Shown here one piece after another: positions 1 through 8,301 of a DNA stretch of 62,533 nt (position 1 is the stretch's first letter; every line of letters starts with the position of its first letter). A program made the position numbers and the translations under genes. Source of the stretch: a virus; IMG/VR virus record IMGVR_UViG_3300031963_000146, positions 1-62,533 of that record. The stretch is one strand, 5' to 3'. A model generated the notes under the pieces. That model did not search any database, was not told the DNA's origin, and saw only the letters and a program-made list of their open reading frames with translations.

Positions 1-980
1 AACCAAAATCACAATACACTGGTTCTATTCCTGTTGCCCAAAATGGTTTATTTGGAGGCGCTACAGGAGATGTAATTGGTGGAGCAAATTTATACGAAAA
101 TATTACAGCAGGTAATACACAAGGTGTTAGCCCATCAGATTACGATGATGCAATTACAATCCTAAAAAATAGAGATGCATACCAATTTAATGTATTATTT
201 ACTCCTGGTTTAACGAATGATTTACATACATCACAAATTTCAGAAATTATTCAAAACACACAAGATAGAGGAGATAATTTATTTGTGATGGATTTAGTTA
301 CATATGGAGAAGGAGTACAAAGTGTAATTGGACAAGCAAATTCAAGAGATACTTCATATGCTGCTTCATATTATCCATGGGTTAGAGTACAAGACCCAGC
401 TACAGGAAGACAAATTTGGGCCCCTGCCTCAACAGTAATTCCAGGTGTATATGCATTTAACGATAAAGTAGCTGCTCCTTGGTTTGCTCCAGCAGGTATT
501 AACAGAGGTGGATTAAACACAGTAATTCGCGCTCAATATAAATTGACTCAAGCAAATAAAGACGATTTATATGAATCTAATGTTAACCCATTAGCATCAC
601 TACCAAAAGAAGGAGTAGTTGTATTTGGACAAAAAACATTACAAAAAGAAGCATCTGCTTTAGATAGAGTAAATGTAAGACGTTTGATGATTGAATTGAA
701 AAATTACATTCGCCAAATCGCTGACACTGTAGTATTTGAACAAAATACAGCGGCTACAAGAAATTCATTTATCGCTAAAGTAACACCATATTTACAAATC
801 ATCCAACAAAAACAAGGTTTGTATGCATTTAAAGTAATAATGGATGATACAAACAATGGACCAGATGTAATAGATAGAAACCAATTAATCGGACAGATTT
901 ATGTACAACCAACACGTACAGCTGAATTTATATCTTTAGATTTTATCTTGTTACCAACTGGAGCACAATTCCCAGTTTAA
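1..980 (+). CDS. Tail sheath protein, C-terminal part (start outside window)
   Basis: The reading frame is open from base 3, so the gene begins before the window and about 325 codons are visible. The product forms the contractile sheath around the tail tube. The visible part has the sheath C-terminal pattern: a GxYAFND segment, a SLPKEGVVVFGQKTL segment, then DRVNVRRLMIELKNYI and a conserved end with QPTRTAEFISLDFILLPTG. An internal ATG at 285 is not the true start because homology-like sequence continues upstream. The tail tube gene follows, as in T4 (gp18-gp19). Identification rests on motif recognition and gene order. Confidence 0.92.
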   Translation, partial: PKSQYTGSIPVAQNGLFGGATGDVIGGANLYENITAGNTQGVSPSDYDDAITILKNRDAYQFNVLFTPGLTNDLHTSQISEIIQNTQDRGDNLFVMDLVTYGEGVQSVIGQANSRDTSYAASYYPWVRVQDPATGRQIWAPASTVIPGVYAFNDKVAAPWFAPAGINRGGLNTVIRAQYKLTQANKDDLYESNVNPLASLPKEGVVVFGQKTLQKEASALDRVNVRRLMIELKNYIRQIADTVVFEQNTAATRNSFIAKVTPYLQIIQQKQGLYAFKVIMDDTNNGPDVIDRNQLIGQIYVQPTRTAEFISLDFILLPTGAQFPV

Positions 981-995
981 AAAATTGAGAATATA

Positions 996-1010
996 ATATT
1001 TATAATAAAA
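996..1010 (+). promoter_or_regulatory. Late-type promoter candidate before tail tube gene
   Basis: The sequence ATATTTATAATAAAA lies 20 bases before the tail tube start. The identical 15-mer occurs before 5688, 19057 and 45329, and near-copies occur before 3070, 17064 and 42293. The link to late expression is inferred from its presence before structural genes. Confidence 0.55.
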
Positions 1011-1029
1011 CAAATTAATATAACGTAAA

Positions 1030-1518
1030 ATGGCAATTTTAAATCCTAACGAAATTTTTTACACAGCGTTTGAACCTAGACTAACAAACCGTTTTATCCT
1101 TTATATGGATGGTATCCCATCATATTTGGTAAAAGGAATGTCTGCAATTTCATTGTCTCAAACAGCAGTTGCTCTTAACCACATTAACGTTCAACGTTAT
1201 GTAAAAGGAAAAACCATTTGGAATACAGTTACTTTTACACTTTATGAAGCAATCACTCCTGCAGGTTCACAAACAGTAATGGAATGGGTTCGTTTAGGAC
1301 ATGAATCAGTAACAGGTAGAGATGGTTACTCTGATTTCTATAAAAAAGACATTACATTCAATGGTTTAGGTCCAGTAGGTGATATTGTTAATGAATGGGT
1401 AATTAAAGGAGCTGTTATTACAAGCGTTAACTTTGGAGACTATAACTGGGATGATGATGGAACAGCCGTAAACATTACAGTTGAAGTCCAACCAAATTAC
1501 TGTATCTTGAACTACTAA
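1030..1518 (+). CDS. Tail tube protein (gp19-like)
   Basis: This 162-residue protein should polymerise into the inner tail tube. Its size and pattern match T4 gp19-type tubes: an N-terminal NRFILYMDGIPSYLVK segment, a central segment with KTIWNTVTFTLYEAI, and a C-terminal strand ending in VEVQPNYC. It directly follows the sheath gene and precedes tail-assembly and tape-measure genes, which is the expected order. It has its own late-type promoter and ends just before a hairpin terminator, so it can be expressed at high level alone. Confidence 0.93.
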   Translation: MAILNPNEIFYTAFEPRLTNRFILYMDGIPSYLVKGMSAISLSQTAVALNHINVQRYVKGKTIWNTVTFTLYEAITPAGSQTVMEWVRLGHESVTGRDGYSDFYKKDITFNGLGPVGDIVNEWVIKGAVITSVNFGDYNWDDDGTAVNITVEVQPNYCILNY

Positions 1519-1546
1519 TTAAAAAACACAATCCGACGTATATTTA

Positions 1547-1573
1547 AGCCTCAACTTTTGTTGGGGCTTTTAT
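1547..1573 (+). terminator. Intrinsic terminator after tail tube gene
   Basis: A 9-bp stem AGCCTCAAC/GTTGGGGCT (one G-T pair) encloses a TTTT loop and is followed by a T-rich run. It lies 29 bases after the tube stop codon. Confidence 0.85.
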
Positions 1574-1578
1574 TTTTC

Positions 1579-1608
1579 CTTGGATATTCCAATATTTATT
1601 AGTATAAT
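1579..1608 (+). promoter_or_regulatory. Promoter CTTGG-N19-TATAAT
   Basis: CTTGG at 1579 and TATAAT at 1603 are 24 bases apart (start to start), the spacing seen at 15 other sites in this window. It sits directly after the tube terminator and 8 bases before the next ATG. An ATATTTATTA late-like string overlaps it. Confidence 0.55.
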
Positions 1609-1615
1609 ATTGACC

Positions 1616-1987
1616 ATGAAATTAAATAATTTACGTACTCTAGTTAAAGAAGAACTTAAACGCAAGTTAAACGAGGAATACCAAGACAAATACAAAATGG
1701 TAGGAACATTAGTTTCAAATATCGAATCTAGACCCCAAAAAGAAATTTATTCAGATATTCGCTCAATTACAGGAATTTCTGTTTTATCTTCAAAAGAACC
1801 ACTTGAATACAGCGAACAAGACACTACAAGATTCCAATCAGTAATTACAATAAAAGTTGATGGTTATCCTTGGATTACAAAAGGAGGATTTGACAGAACA
1901 AAAATGCAAGAAATAGCAGCCCAAGTTAGAAAAGTACCAGGAGTAGTATCTTTTAATGTAGCAGAGGATAATATTTCTGCTCTTTAA
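1616..1987 (+). CDS. Hypothetical protein between tube and baseplate genes
   Basis: I do not recognise a family. The start at 1616 (MKLNNLRTLVKEEL) is preferred over an upstream in-frame ATG at 1580, which would lie inside the promoter. The 123-residue product begins with an amphipathic basic/acidic helix (LRTLVKEELKRKLNEE) that closely resembles the start of the 20709 product (LKKIVKEEL). The remainder looks like a small alpha/beta fold with strands VITIKVDGYPW and VVSFNVAED and a helix with MQEIAAQVRKV, an ACT- or ferredoxin-like alternation. Its position suggests a tail or virion role, which is inference. Confidence 0.75.
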   Translation: MKLNNLRTLVKEELKRKLNEEYQDKYKMVGTLVSNIESRPQKEIYSDIRSITGISVLSSKEPLEYSEQDTTRFQSVITIKVDGYPWITKGGFDRTKMQEIAAQVRKVPGVVSFNVAEDNISAL

Positions 1988-2029
1988 TATATGTATATAA
2001 GACAAATAAAGTTATAATAAATAAAAATT

Positions 2030-2761
2030 ATGGAAGAAAATTTTAAGTTACCAACGGAAACCATTGAACTACCCTCAAAAGGTTTATTGTACTCTGAAGA
2101 ATCTGAATTAGCTAAAGGTACAATTGAAATGAAATACATGACCGCTAAGGAAGAAGATATCCTTACAAACCAATCATATATTAAAAACGGTACTGTATTA
2201 GATAAACTTTTAAAATCCTTAATTGTTTCCCCTATCAATTACGATGATCTTTTAATTGGAGATAAAAATGCAATTATGGTTGCAGCCCGTATTTTAGGAT
2301 ACGGCTCAGAATATTCATTTGACTATTTAGGTGAACCGCATACAGTTGATTTATCCCAAGTAGAAAATAAAGAATTAAAAGAGGAATTATTTAAAAACCG
2401 TGTAAACGAATTCACATTCCAGCTTCCAAAATCAAAAAATACAGTTACTTTTAAACTTTTAACCCATAAAGACGAACAAAACATAAATCGTGAGTTAGAA
2501 GGACTTAAAAAAATCAACAAAGATGCTTCCCCTGAACTTTCTACTCGCTTAAAATACCTTATTACTTCAGTGGAGGGAAGCAGAGAAACTAAAGATATTC
2601 GAGAGTTTGTTGATAATTACCTCCTAGCCCAAGATTCCAGAGCTCTAAGAGAATACATTAGAGAAGTTCAACCAGATGTTGATCTAACTTTTTTTCCCGA
2701 CGGGAGTTCAAATCGAATCAGTATCCCAGTTGGGGTTAACTTTTTTTGGCCTGACATTTGA
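2030..2761 (+). CDS. Baseplate/tail-assembly protein, T4 gp26-like
   Basis: The 243-residue product resembles the T4 baseplate protein (gp26) family: an N-terminal LPTETIELPSKGLLY segment, an MKYMTAKEEDIL segment and a central YLGEPHTVDLSQ segment. The family helps baseplate hub assembly in T4. The gene lies between tube and tape measure, the position where other tailed phages keep a tail-assembly chaperone. Its last codons run through seven T residues (2741-2747), where a second frame (2730-3032) overlaps and continues. This looks like a G/GT-type frameshift pair. A late-type motif (TTATAATAAATAAAAA) precedes the ATG. Confidence 0.8.
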   Translation: MEENFKLPTETIELPSKGLLYSEESELAKGTIEMKYMTAKEEDILTNQSYIKNGTVLDKLLKSLIVSPINYDDLLIGDKNAIMVAARILGYGSEYSFDYLGEPHTVDLSQVENKELKEELFKNRVNEFTFQLPKSKNTVTFKLLTHKDEQNINRELEGLKKINKDASPELSTRLKYLITSVEGSRETKDIREFVDNYLLAQDSRALREYIREVQPDVDLTFFPDGSSNRISIPVGVNFFWPDI

Positions 2762-3032
2762 TACAGCCACTGAAACAAGAGCAGCTATATTTAAACAAAT
2801 ACATCAAATTGTTTTTCATGGTAAAGGAGGATATGATTGGCATACTGTTTACAATATGCCAATCTGGCTTCGACGTTTTACTTTTATTGAAATTCAAAAA
2901 TTCTATCAAGAAGAAAAAGATGCAGTCGAAAACCAAGGAAAATCAGGCTCTAAAACTGTAGTTGGAGCTGATGGAAAAATTAAAGCCCCAGAATATCTTT
3001 CCCAAGCTAAAAAACCAGCAAAATACAGTTAA
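2730..3032 (+). CDS. Downstream frame of the tail-assembly pair
   Basis: This frame encodes about 100 residues with a well-conserved look: IHQIVFHGKGGYDW, then VYNMPIWLRRFTF and a charged helix EIQKFYQEEKDAVE. It overlaps the 2030 gene by 32 bases, and its only start in the overlap is a TTG at 2730. It is more likely reached by frameshifting on the T7 run, giving a long chaperone form (about 340 residues), as in lambda G/GT. The coordinates use the TTG as the most upstream possible start. The tape measure gene follows 37 bases later. Confidence 0.65.
   Translation: MGLTFFGLTFDTATETRAAIFKQIHQIVFHGKGGYDWHTVYNMPIWLRRFTFIEIQKFYQEEKDAVENQGKSGSKTVVGADGKIKAPEYLSQAKKPAKYS
2741..2747 (+). other. Probable frameshift site (T7 run) joining two overlapping frames
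   Basis: The upstream frame reads AAC TTT TTT TGG and stops at 2761. The downstream frame reads ACT TTT TTT GGC. Moving from one to the other on this T7 run needs a +1 (or -2) shift and would fuse the 2030 product to the 2730-3032 frame. The homopolymer could also hide an assembly indel. Confidence 0.5.
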
Positions 3033-3047
3033 AAACATCAAATTTTC

Positions 3048-3062
3048 ATATTTATAACAAAA
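3048..3062 (+). promoter_or_regulatory. Late-type promoter candidate before tape measure gene
   Basis: ATATTTATAACAAAA differs from the late 15-mer at one base and ends 8 bases before the ATG at 3070. Confidence 0.5.
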
Positions 3063-3069
3063 TATTTAG

Positions 3070-5667
3070 ATGGCTGAACAAGATCCTAAAGAAATAGAAA
3101 AACAGTTTAAACGCTTACAAACCTTAGCAGCTACATTAAGAAAAGATTTATCTTCATTTAATCTTTCAGCTTTAAGGAATGATTCTGCTCTTATAGGGGA
3201 ATTACTTGAAAAGTGGGAACAAGAACTCCGTGACTCAACAGCAAGTTTAGATTCATTGTCTTCTTCATTCCAGGATATTGTTAGAGATATTTCTAAAGGT
3301 AATAAAGGTTTAAATGATACTAAAAATTCATTTAATAAACTTACCAGTTTAGCCCAAGATTTACAAGCCCATCAAAGAGGCATTAATCAGTTATCTAAAA
3401 AACAATTAGAATCTATTGGAAAACAAGCTGAAAAAGAAAAATTAAAACTTGAAATAGCCTATAATACTTTAGAACAAGAAAAACAAGCTATAATAGCAGC
3501 TAGGAAAAGAGGACAATTTAACCCCAAACAATTAGAACAACTTAAAAAGATCAAATCATCTCAAGAAGAGATTAAAGGAACAATAACTGGACAAAACTCA
3601 GCATTTGAAGATTTACTCACAAATGCTAATAATTTTCTTGAAATTGAAAATCAAATAGATAAACAAACTGGTATTTTAGGTGGTTTATTTAGTGGATTAG
3701 GAAAAGCATTTCCTGACATGGCTGATAAATTAGGTTTAGATAAAGTTCAAGCCAAGATGAGAGAAATGGCTGAAGAAAATATCAAAAACCAACAAAAAGA
3801 AAGAGATTTAACAGCTGAAATAAACGAAAAAAGGGGAAATCTTAGTGATAAACAAATTAAAGCTGGTTTTGGTGGTAAAGAATTAAAAGATCTTTTTGCC
3901 CAAAAAGAAGCTCTTTCTGCTTCTAATGTTGCCGCTTCCGGCCTCTCAGGCAAATTTAAAATGTTAGGGGGTGCTGCTAAAGTGTTTGGCACAGAACTTA
4001 AAGCAGCTTTAGGCCCTATAGCACTTATAGAATTTGCCATCACAGAATTAATAGCAGCACTTAAAATAGTTGACTCAGGAGCAGGAGACATGGCTAAGTC
4101 CATGAATATGACCTACGGGGAAGCTTTAGCTACCCGTAGAGAATTTGGAAATATAGCAGCTTTATCAGGTGATGCTGCTGTTACTACTAAGGGATTACAA
4201 GAAACATACATGGCTATTGGTCAATCTTTAGGTTCCAATGCTAAACTAAATGAAAAAGATCTAATTACTGCTACAAAGTTACGTGAACAAGCAGGTTATA
4301 CTAATGATCAATTAGTAGAGTTAAATAAACTTTCCTCAATAAATGGTAAATCTTTAGAACAAAATACAAAAGAAATACTTGGAGGAGCCAAAGCATATGC
4401 CTCTCGTAAAGGTTTAGTTATTAATGAAAAGCAAGTATTAGACGATGTAGTTAAATCATCAGCCTCTTTAAAATTATCTTTAGGTGGAAGCGCAGATGCA
4501 CTCGCTAAATCAGCTGTTCAAGCGCGTGCAGTTGGTTTAAACCTTGAACAAGCAGCAGCTATTGCAGATAGTTTACTTCAATTTGAATCTTCCATTGAAA
4601 ATGAGCTAAGTGCAGAACTTTTAACCGGAAAAGATTTAAATTTTGAAAAAGCAAGAACATTAGCTTTAAACAATGATATAGCAGGTGCTGCAGAAGAAAT
4701 AGCAAACCAAGTTGGCTCCTCAGCTGACTTTGCTAAAATGAATGCTATTCAACAAGAGGCAATTGCAAAAGCCGCAGGTTTAACCAAAGACCAATTAGCT
4801 CAGTCCTTAATGGATAGAGAAGCATTACAAAAACTTTCAAGTGTTGAAGGTAAAGATGCTAAAGAAAAATTCGATAATTTAGTTAAACAAGTAGGGATGG
4901 AAGAAGCTAAAAAACGTTTAGGAAACGAACAATTAGCTAATCAATTCCAACAACAATCTGTTCAAGAACGTTTTAACCAATCAGTAGAAAAATTAAAAGA
5001 ATTATTTATTCAAGTAGCTGAACCAATCTTAGCAATTGTTTCTCCATTAATGAATCTTATTTCAACAATTTTACCAGCTATTAACTTTTTATTACAACCT
5101 TTAATTGTAGGATTTCAAACTATAGCAGGATGGGTTACATCATTGATAGATGGGCTTAAAAAAGGACAACCTTTAGCAATAGCTCTAGCTGGAGCTATTG
5201 GATTAATAGCTCTTCCCGCAATAACCTCAGCAATTGGTGCTATATTTTCTACATTTGCTCAAATTCCATTTGGGATAGGTATCCCTTTAGCTATAGCATC
5301 AGTTGTAGGGTTAATGAGTATGTTAACTCAAGGGCAATCTAAAGCTAAGCAAGGAAATGATATCATGTCCCCTGGAACTGGGGGTAGTGGTTACGGTTCT
5401 CGAACATTGTTTGGACCAGAAGGAGCAATTCAATTAAATAACAAAGACACAGTAATAGCAGGAACGAATTTATTTGATAAAGCAGATGATATGATGTCTG
5501 CCCCAAAAGGTGCTTTACAAGTAAGTAACAAAACTACTCCTCCTCCTCCTGCACCGGATTCAAACGCTTTATTGGTAGCTGAAATGAAACGTGGAAATGA
5601 TCAAAGAGCAGAACAAATCAAACTCCAAAAACGAGATACATCTGTATCAACAATTCGAGTTCAATAA
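3070..5667 (+). CDS. Tail tape measure protein
   Basis: The 865-residue protein sets tail length and sits inside the tube. It has long coiled-coil helices in about residues 1-280, rich in K, E and Q. A hydrophobic segment follows near 305-330 (IALIEFAITELIAALKIV). A central helical region with ATKLREQAGY and AIADSLLQFE comes next. Hydrophobic stretches near 655-760 (LAIVSPLMNLISTILPAI and IALAGAIGLIALPA) are typical of tape measures that contact the membrane. The C terminus is Pro-rich, then charged. Its position after the tube and chaperone genes fits. Confidence 0.88.
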   Translation: MAEQDPKEIEKQFKRLQTLAATLRKDLSSFNLSALRNDSALIGELLEKWEQELRDSTASLDSLSSSFQDIVRDISKGNKGLNDTKNSFNKLTSLAQDLQAHQRGINQLSKKQLESIGKQAEKEKLKLEIAYNTLEQEKQAIIAARKRGQFNPKQLEQLKKIKSSQEEIKGTITGQNSAFEDLLTNANNFLEIENQIDKQTGILGGLFSGLGKAFPDMADKLGLDKVQAKMREMAEENIKNQQKERDLTAEINEKRGNLSDKQIKAGFGGKELKDLFAQKEALSASNVAASGLSGKFKMLGGAAKVFGTELKAALGPIALIEFAITELIAALKIVDSGAGDMAKSMNMTYGEALATRREFGNIAALSGDAAVTTKGLQETYMAIGQSLGSNAKLNEKDLITATKLREQAGYTNDQLVELNKLSSINGKSLEQNTKEILGGAKAYASRKGLVINEKQVLDDVVKSSASLKLSLGGSADALAKSAVQARAVGLNLEQAAAIADSLLQFESSIENELSAELLTGKDLNFEKARTLALNNDIAGAAEEIANQVGSSADFAKMNAIQQEAIAKAAGLTKDQLAQSLMDREALQKLSSVEGKDAKEKFDNLVKQVGMEEAKKRLGNEQLANQFQQQSVQERFNQSVEKLKELFIQVAEPILAIVSPLMNLISTILPAINFLLQPLIVGFQTIAGWVTSLIDGLKKGQPLAIALAGAIGLIALPAITSAIGAIFSTFAQIPFGIGIPLAIASVVGLMSMLTQGQSKAKQGNDIMSPGTGGSGYGSRTLFGPEGAIQLNNKDTVIAGTNLFDKADDMMSAPKGALQVSNKTTPPPPAPDSNALLVAEMKRGNDQRAEQIKLQKRDTSVSTIRVQ

Positions 5668-5681
5668 TATTTATAATAAAA
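5667..5681 (+). promoter_or_regulatory. Late-type promoter candidate before 5688
   Basis: This is an exact copy of ATATTTATAATAAAA. It begins on the last base of the tape measure stop codon and ends 6 bases before the ATG at 5688. Confidence 0.55.
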
Positions 5682-5687
5682 CAAATA

Positions 5688-5903
5688 ATGGGACTATTAG
5701 ACAAATTAACAACAGAGGGATCCAATTTGAGCCAATTTGATGGTTCAACCCCACCAGTAACTAATCAGGATACAGCAGAATCAAAACTACATTATTCTTA
5801 TTCAATTAATGGTAATCCAAACCTACCAGGTTTTCCAACACCATCACAATTAGATTTGAATGGTGTAACCCCACCAAAGTATTCAGATAATTTACCAGGA
5901 TAA
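5688..5903 (+). CDS. Small virion-region protein, 71 aa
   Basis: No family is recognised. The product is Pro-, Asn- and Ser-rich and looks extended rather than globular, with GSTPPVTNQDT and NGVTPPKYSDNLPG. It starts MGLLDKL, echoing MGLLIKL at the start of the following gene, which suggests a shared N-terminal anchor or a partial duplication. It lies in the tail operon behind a late-type promoter, so a minor tail or baseplate role is plausible. Confidence 0.7.
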   Translation: MGLLDKLTTEGSNLSQFDGSTPPVTNQDTAESKLHYSYSINGNPNLPGFPTPSQLDLNGVTPPKYSDNLPG

Positions 5904-5910
5904 AATATAA

Positions 5911-7980
5911 ATGGGTCTTTTAATCAAATTAAAGAATGGGGACACCTCACTTAAATCCCTTAAATTTGGTCATGATAGACCAGGTGGGGGAGATAGTGGG
6001 CAACCTTATATTCAAAATCCAATTGATAAGCCCGATACCCCAACATTAAATAGTGATTTTTTATTACGTGGAGGTATATCAGCACCTTTAAATGCTGCTG
6101 AGGATATAACTCGTCTAACAAAATATTTTTTTGACTTTAAAAACCCAAAAGGACTTTTATTCACAGCAAAACAGAATTTACTTTCTCGAACAGGAACAAA
6201 AACAGAAGCTTCAAAAGGAACCGGTTACGGCGGTGGAAATGTAAATGAAGGTATTTATACTCCTTTATCTACACTACTTCAAGCTAATGAAGGATATTTA
6301 GGTGGACATTTAAATAAACAAGGTTTAGATCCAACAGGAGCCTTCCCTAATTTATCTATCAATAAATATCAAGACATAATTAAACAAAACCAATTAGTTG
6401 GAGAGTTTGATAAAGAAAGTAATAGATTAACAGCATTAACTAATGCTGTATTGCAAAAGAAAAGTATAAGTAATTTTGGGTTTGTAAAAAATTATAACCT
6501 AAACGTCAATAATAATATTATAACGTACAGTGGTGGATCAGATTCAACAGTTGGTGTTGGTAATACTAATATAAAATTTGCAACAAACAATGCTGGATTT
6601 AAAATAGATTCAATTACTCCAAAATCAAAAAATTATTTAATTGGAAAACCCATTGATCAAATAGATGAAACTCAATGGAAAATTCCAATAAATGCTACAT
6701 TAGCTTTTAATTCTTCCTCAACAGCAGATTTTATCCAAATAGAATCAACCCAACAAAACCCAACATACTTAACTCCCGGTGTTATTTCCTATCAATACAA
6801 TTTTAACCCTAGTGTTTATGATCCTGGAACTTTAAACCCTAAAAATGGATTAGATGAGTATTTAACTCGAAAAGACACAGAAATAAACCCAGTAACTAGA
6901 AATAAGGATGAGGCTGAAACTGCATATTTTTCTCCAATTAATGAAAAACTAACAGAATATGGAAGACAATATGTTCAAGAATCTTCATATCAAATCGATT
7001 CTGGATATTTTGAAGCAACTAATTATAACAGTAATACACCTTTAGGAAGATACTCATCTAAACAAACATTACTTGCTGACCCTCGATTGACAGGCTCCCA
7101 AGCTGACCCATCTAGTGATATAGAAAAACCGAAAATTCTTAACGCTGGTGCTCAAGGTTATTTAGCAAATTTAAATAAAAATGCAGGTCCTTATTTAGAT
7201 GATAATGGCAACACAATAAATAAAGGGTACAATCCTGATAGAGTTGGAGGTAGAGGAATAGCAAATGATTTTAGACAAGTTAATAGGGATGTAAGAGGTT
7301 TTTTTGATCCTCCATCTTCATATGATTATATTACTAAAGAATCTGGGAGTGATTATAGTGAAAATGGCCCTTTACCTACTCTTGATAGAATATATTATAA
7401 AGCAGGAGCATTTAAAAGAACATCAACAGCTTTAAATTCCCCTGATGCTGCAACAGATATCATTCCTTTTAGAATTACCATAGTAGACCCTAGAAACCCC
7501 AAAAATAAATCAACAGAATTAAATTTTAGAGCTTACATTGATTCATTTTCAGATACCTACAACAATGAATGGAAATCTCAAACATATATAGGTCGAGCAG
7601 AAAAACAATACAAATATAATTCATTTGATAGAAGTATTTCTTTTGGATTTACTATTGTAGCTGATAACTCAGCTAATTTATCTAAAATGTATGAACAATT
7701 AAATACATTAGCAGCATCAATTGCCCCAACGTATACAAGTCAAGGTTATATGACTGGAAATTTACACCGTTTAACTTTAGGAAATTATTTATCTGAACAA
7801 TGGGGTATAATGAATGGTGGATTTACATATGAAATAACAGATGAAACCCCTTGGCAGATTTCAGAAGGAAATCAACTTCCCTTGTATATTAAAGTAACAG
7901 GTATTAACTTTACAGTAATCCATAATTTTAGACCAGAATCTCAATTTAATACAACCCATCAATTCATTAACCAAAAATAA
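5911..7980 (+). CDS. Baseplate / tail-tube-associated structural protein
   Basis: The 689-residue protein lies between the tape measure and the gp53-like gene, where T4-type phages encode baseplate hub and tube-initiator proteins. Its C-terminal 150 residues (FRAYIDSFSDTYNNEW, then SFGFTIVADNSANL and TYEITDETPWQI) have the beta-strand alternation of tube-like proteins such as gp48/gp54. The first 500 residues are Asn-, Gly- and Thr-rich and unassigned. I infer a baseplate tube-cap role but did not see a diagnostic motif. It follows the 5688 gene by 7 bases. Confidence 0.6.
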   Translation: MGLLIKLKNGDTSLKSLKFGHDRPGGGDSGQPYIQNPIDKPDTPTLNSDFLLRGGISAPLNAAEDITRLTKYFFDFKNPKGLLFTAKQNLLSRTGTKTEASKGTGYGGGNVNEGIYTPLSTLLQANEGYLGGHLNKQGLDPTGAFPNLSINKYQDIIKQNQLVGEFDKESNRLTALTNAVLQKKSISNFGFVKNYNLNVNNNIITYSGGSDSTVGVGNTNIKFATNNAGFKIDSITPKSKNYLIGKPIDQIDETQWKIPINATLAFNSSSTADFIQIESTQQNPTYLTPGVISYQYNFNPSVYDPGTLNPKNGLDEYLTRKDTEINPVTRNKDEAETAYFSPINEKLTEYGRQYVQESSYQIDSGYFEATNYNSNTPLGRYSSKQTLLADPRLTGSQADPSSDIEKPKILNAGAQGYLANLNKNAGPYLDDNGNTINKGYNPDRVGGRGIANDFRQVNRDVRGFFDPPSSYDYITKESGSDYSENGPLPTLDRIYYKAGAFKRTSTALNSPDAATDIIPFRITIVDPRNPKNKSTELNFRAYIDSFSDTYNNEWKSQTYIGRAEKQYKYNSFDRSISFGFTIVADNSANLSKMYEQLNTLAASIAPTYTSQGYMTGNLHRLTLGNYLSEQWGIMNGGFTYEITDETPWQISEGNQLPLYIKVTGINFTVIHNFRPESQFNTTHQFINQK

Positions 7981-7983
7981 TTT

Positions 7984-8295
7984 ATGGCACGTTATTCAGC
8001 TATACCAATAATACAAACACCTGAAAATCTTAAAAGAAGGTATATTAATGTGAAATATCCCGAAATTCCCCGTGATTTTTCAGATATTTATGTGTATACT
8101 ACAAGAGGTGATAGATATGATTTGTTAGCTTTATCATATTATAATAACGCTTCTTTATGGTGGATAATAGCTCAAGCAAATATAAATAACACAACCCCTG
8201 ATTCTTTATTCCCAAATGTTGGAGAACAAATTAGAATCCCAGGATCATCAAGAGTATCCACTATATTAGGTGAATATGAGACTTTAAATACGTAA
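7984..8295 (+). CDS. Baseplate wedge protein, gp53/LysM-like
   Basis: The 103-residue protein matches the gp53-type LysM fold: RYINVKYPEIPRDFSDIYVYTTRGDRYDLLALSYY followed by ASLWWIIAQANI and a final IRIPG. In T4, gp53 joins wedges around the hub. This version is about half the length of T4 gp53, as in many environmental T4-like phages. It sits between two baseplate genes with spacers of a few bases. Confidence 0.8.
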   Translation: MARYSAIPIIQTPENLKRRYINVKYPEIPRDFSDIYVYTTRGDRYDLLALSYYNNASLWWIIAQANINNTTPDSLFPNVGEQIRIPGSSRVSTILGEYETLNT

Positions 8296-8301
8296 AATGT
8301 T

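Noticed and set aside
2758-2961. A third overlapping frame at the tail-chaperone junction, reachable by a -1 shift
   Set aside because: Its translation is low-complexity (Lys/Ile/Asn-rich) with no conserved motif, while the +1 frame (2730-3032) carries conserved-looking segments.
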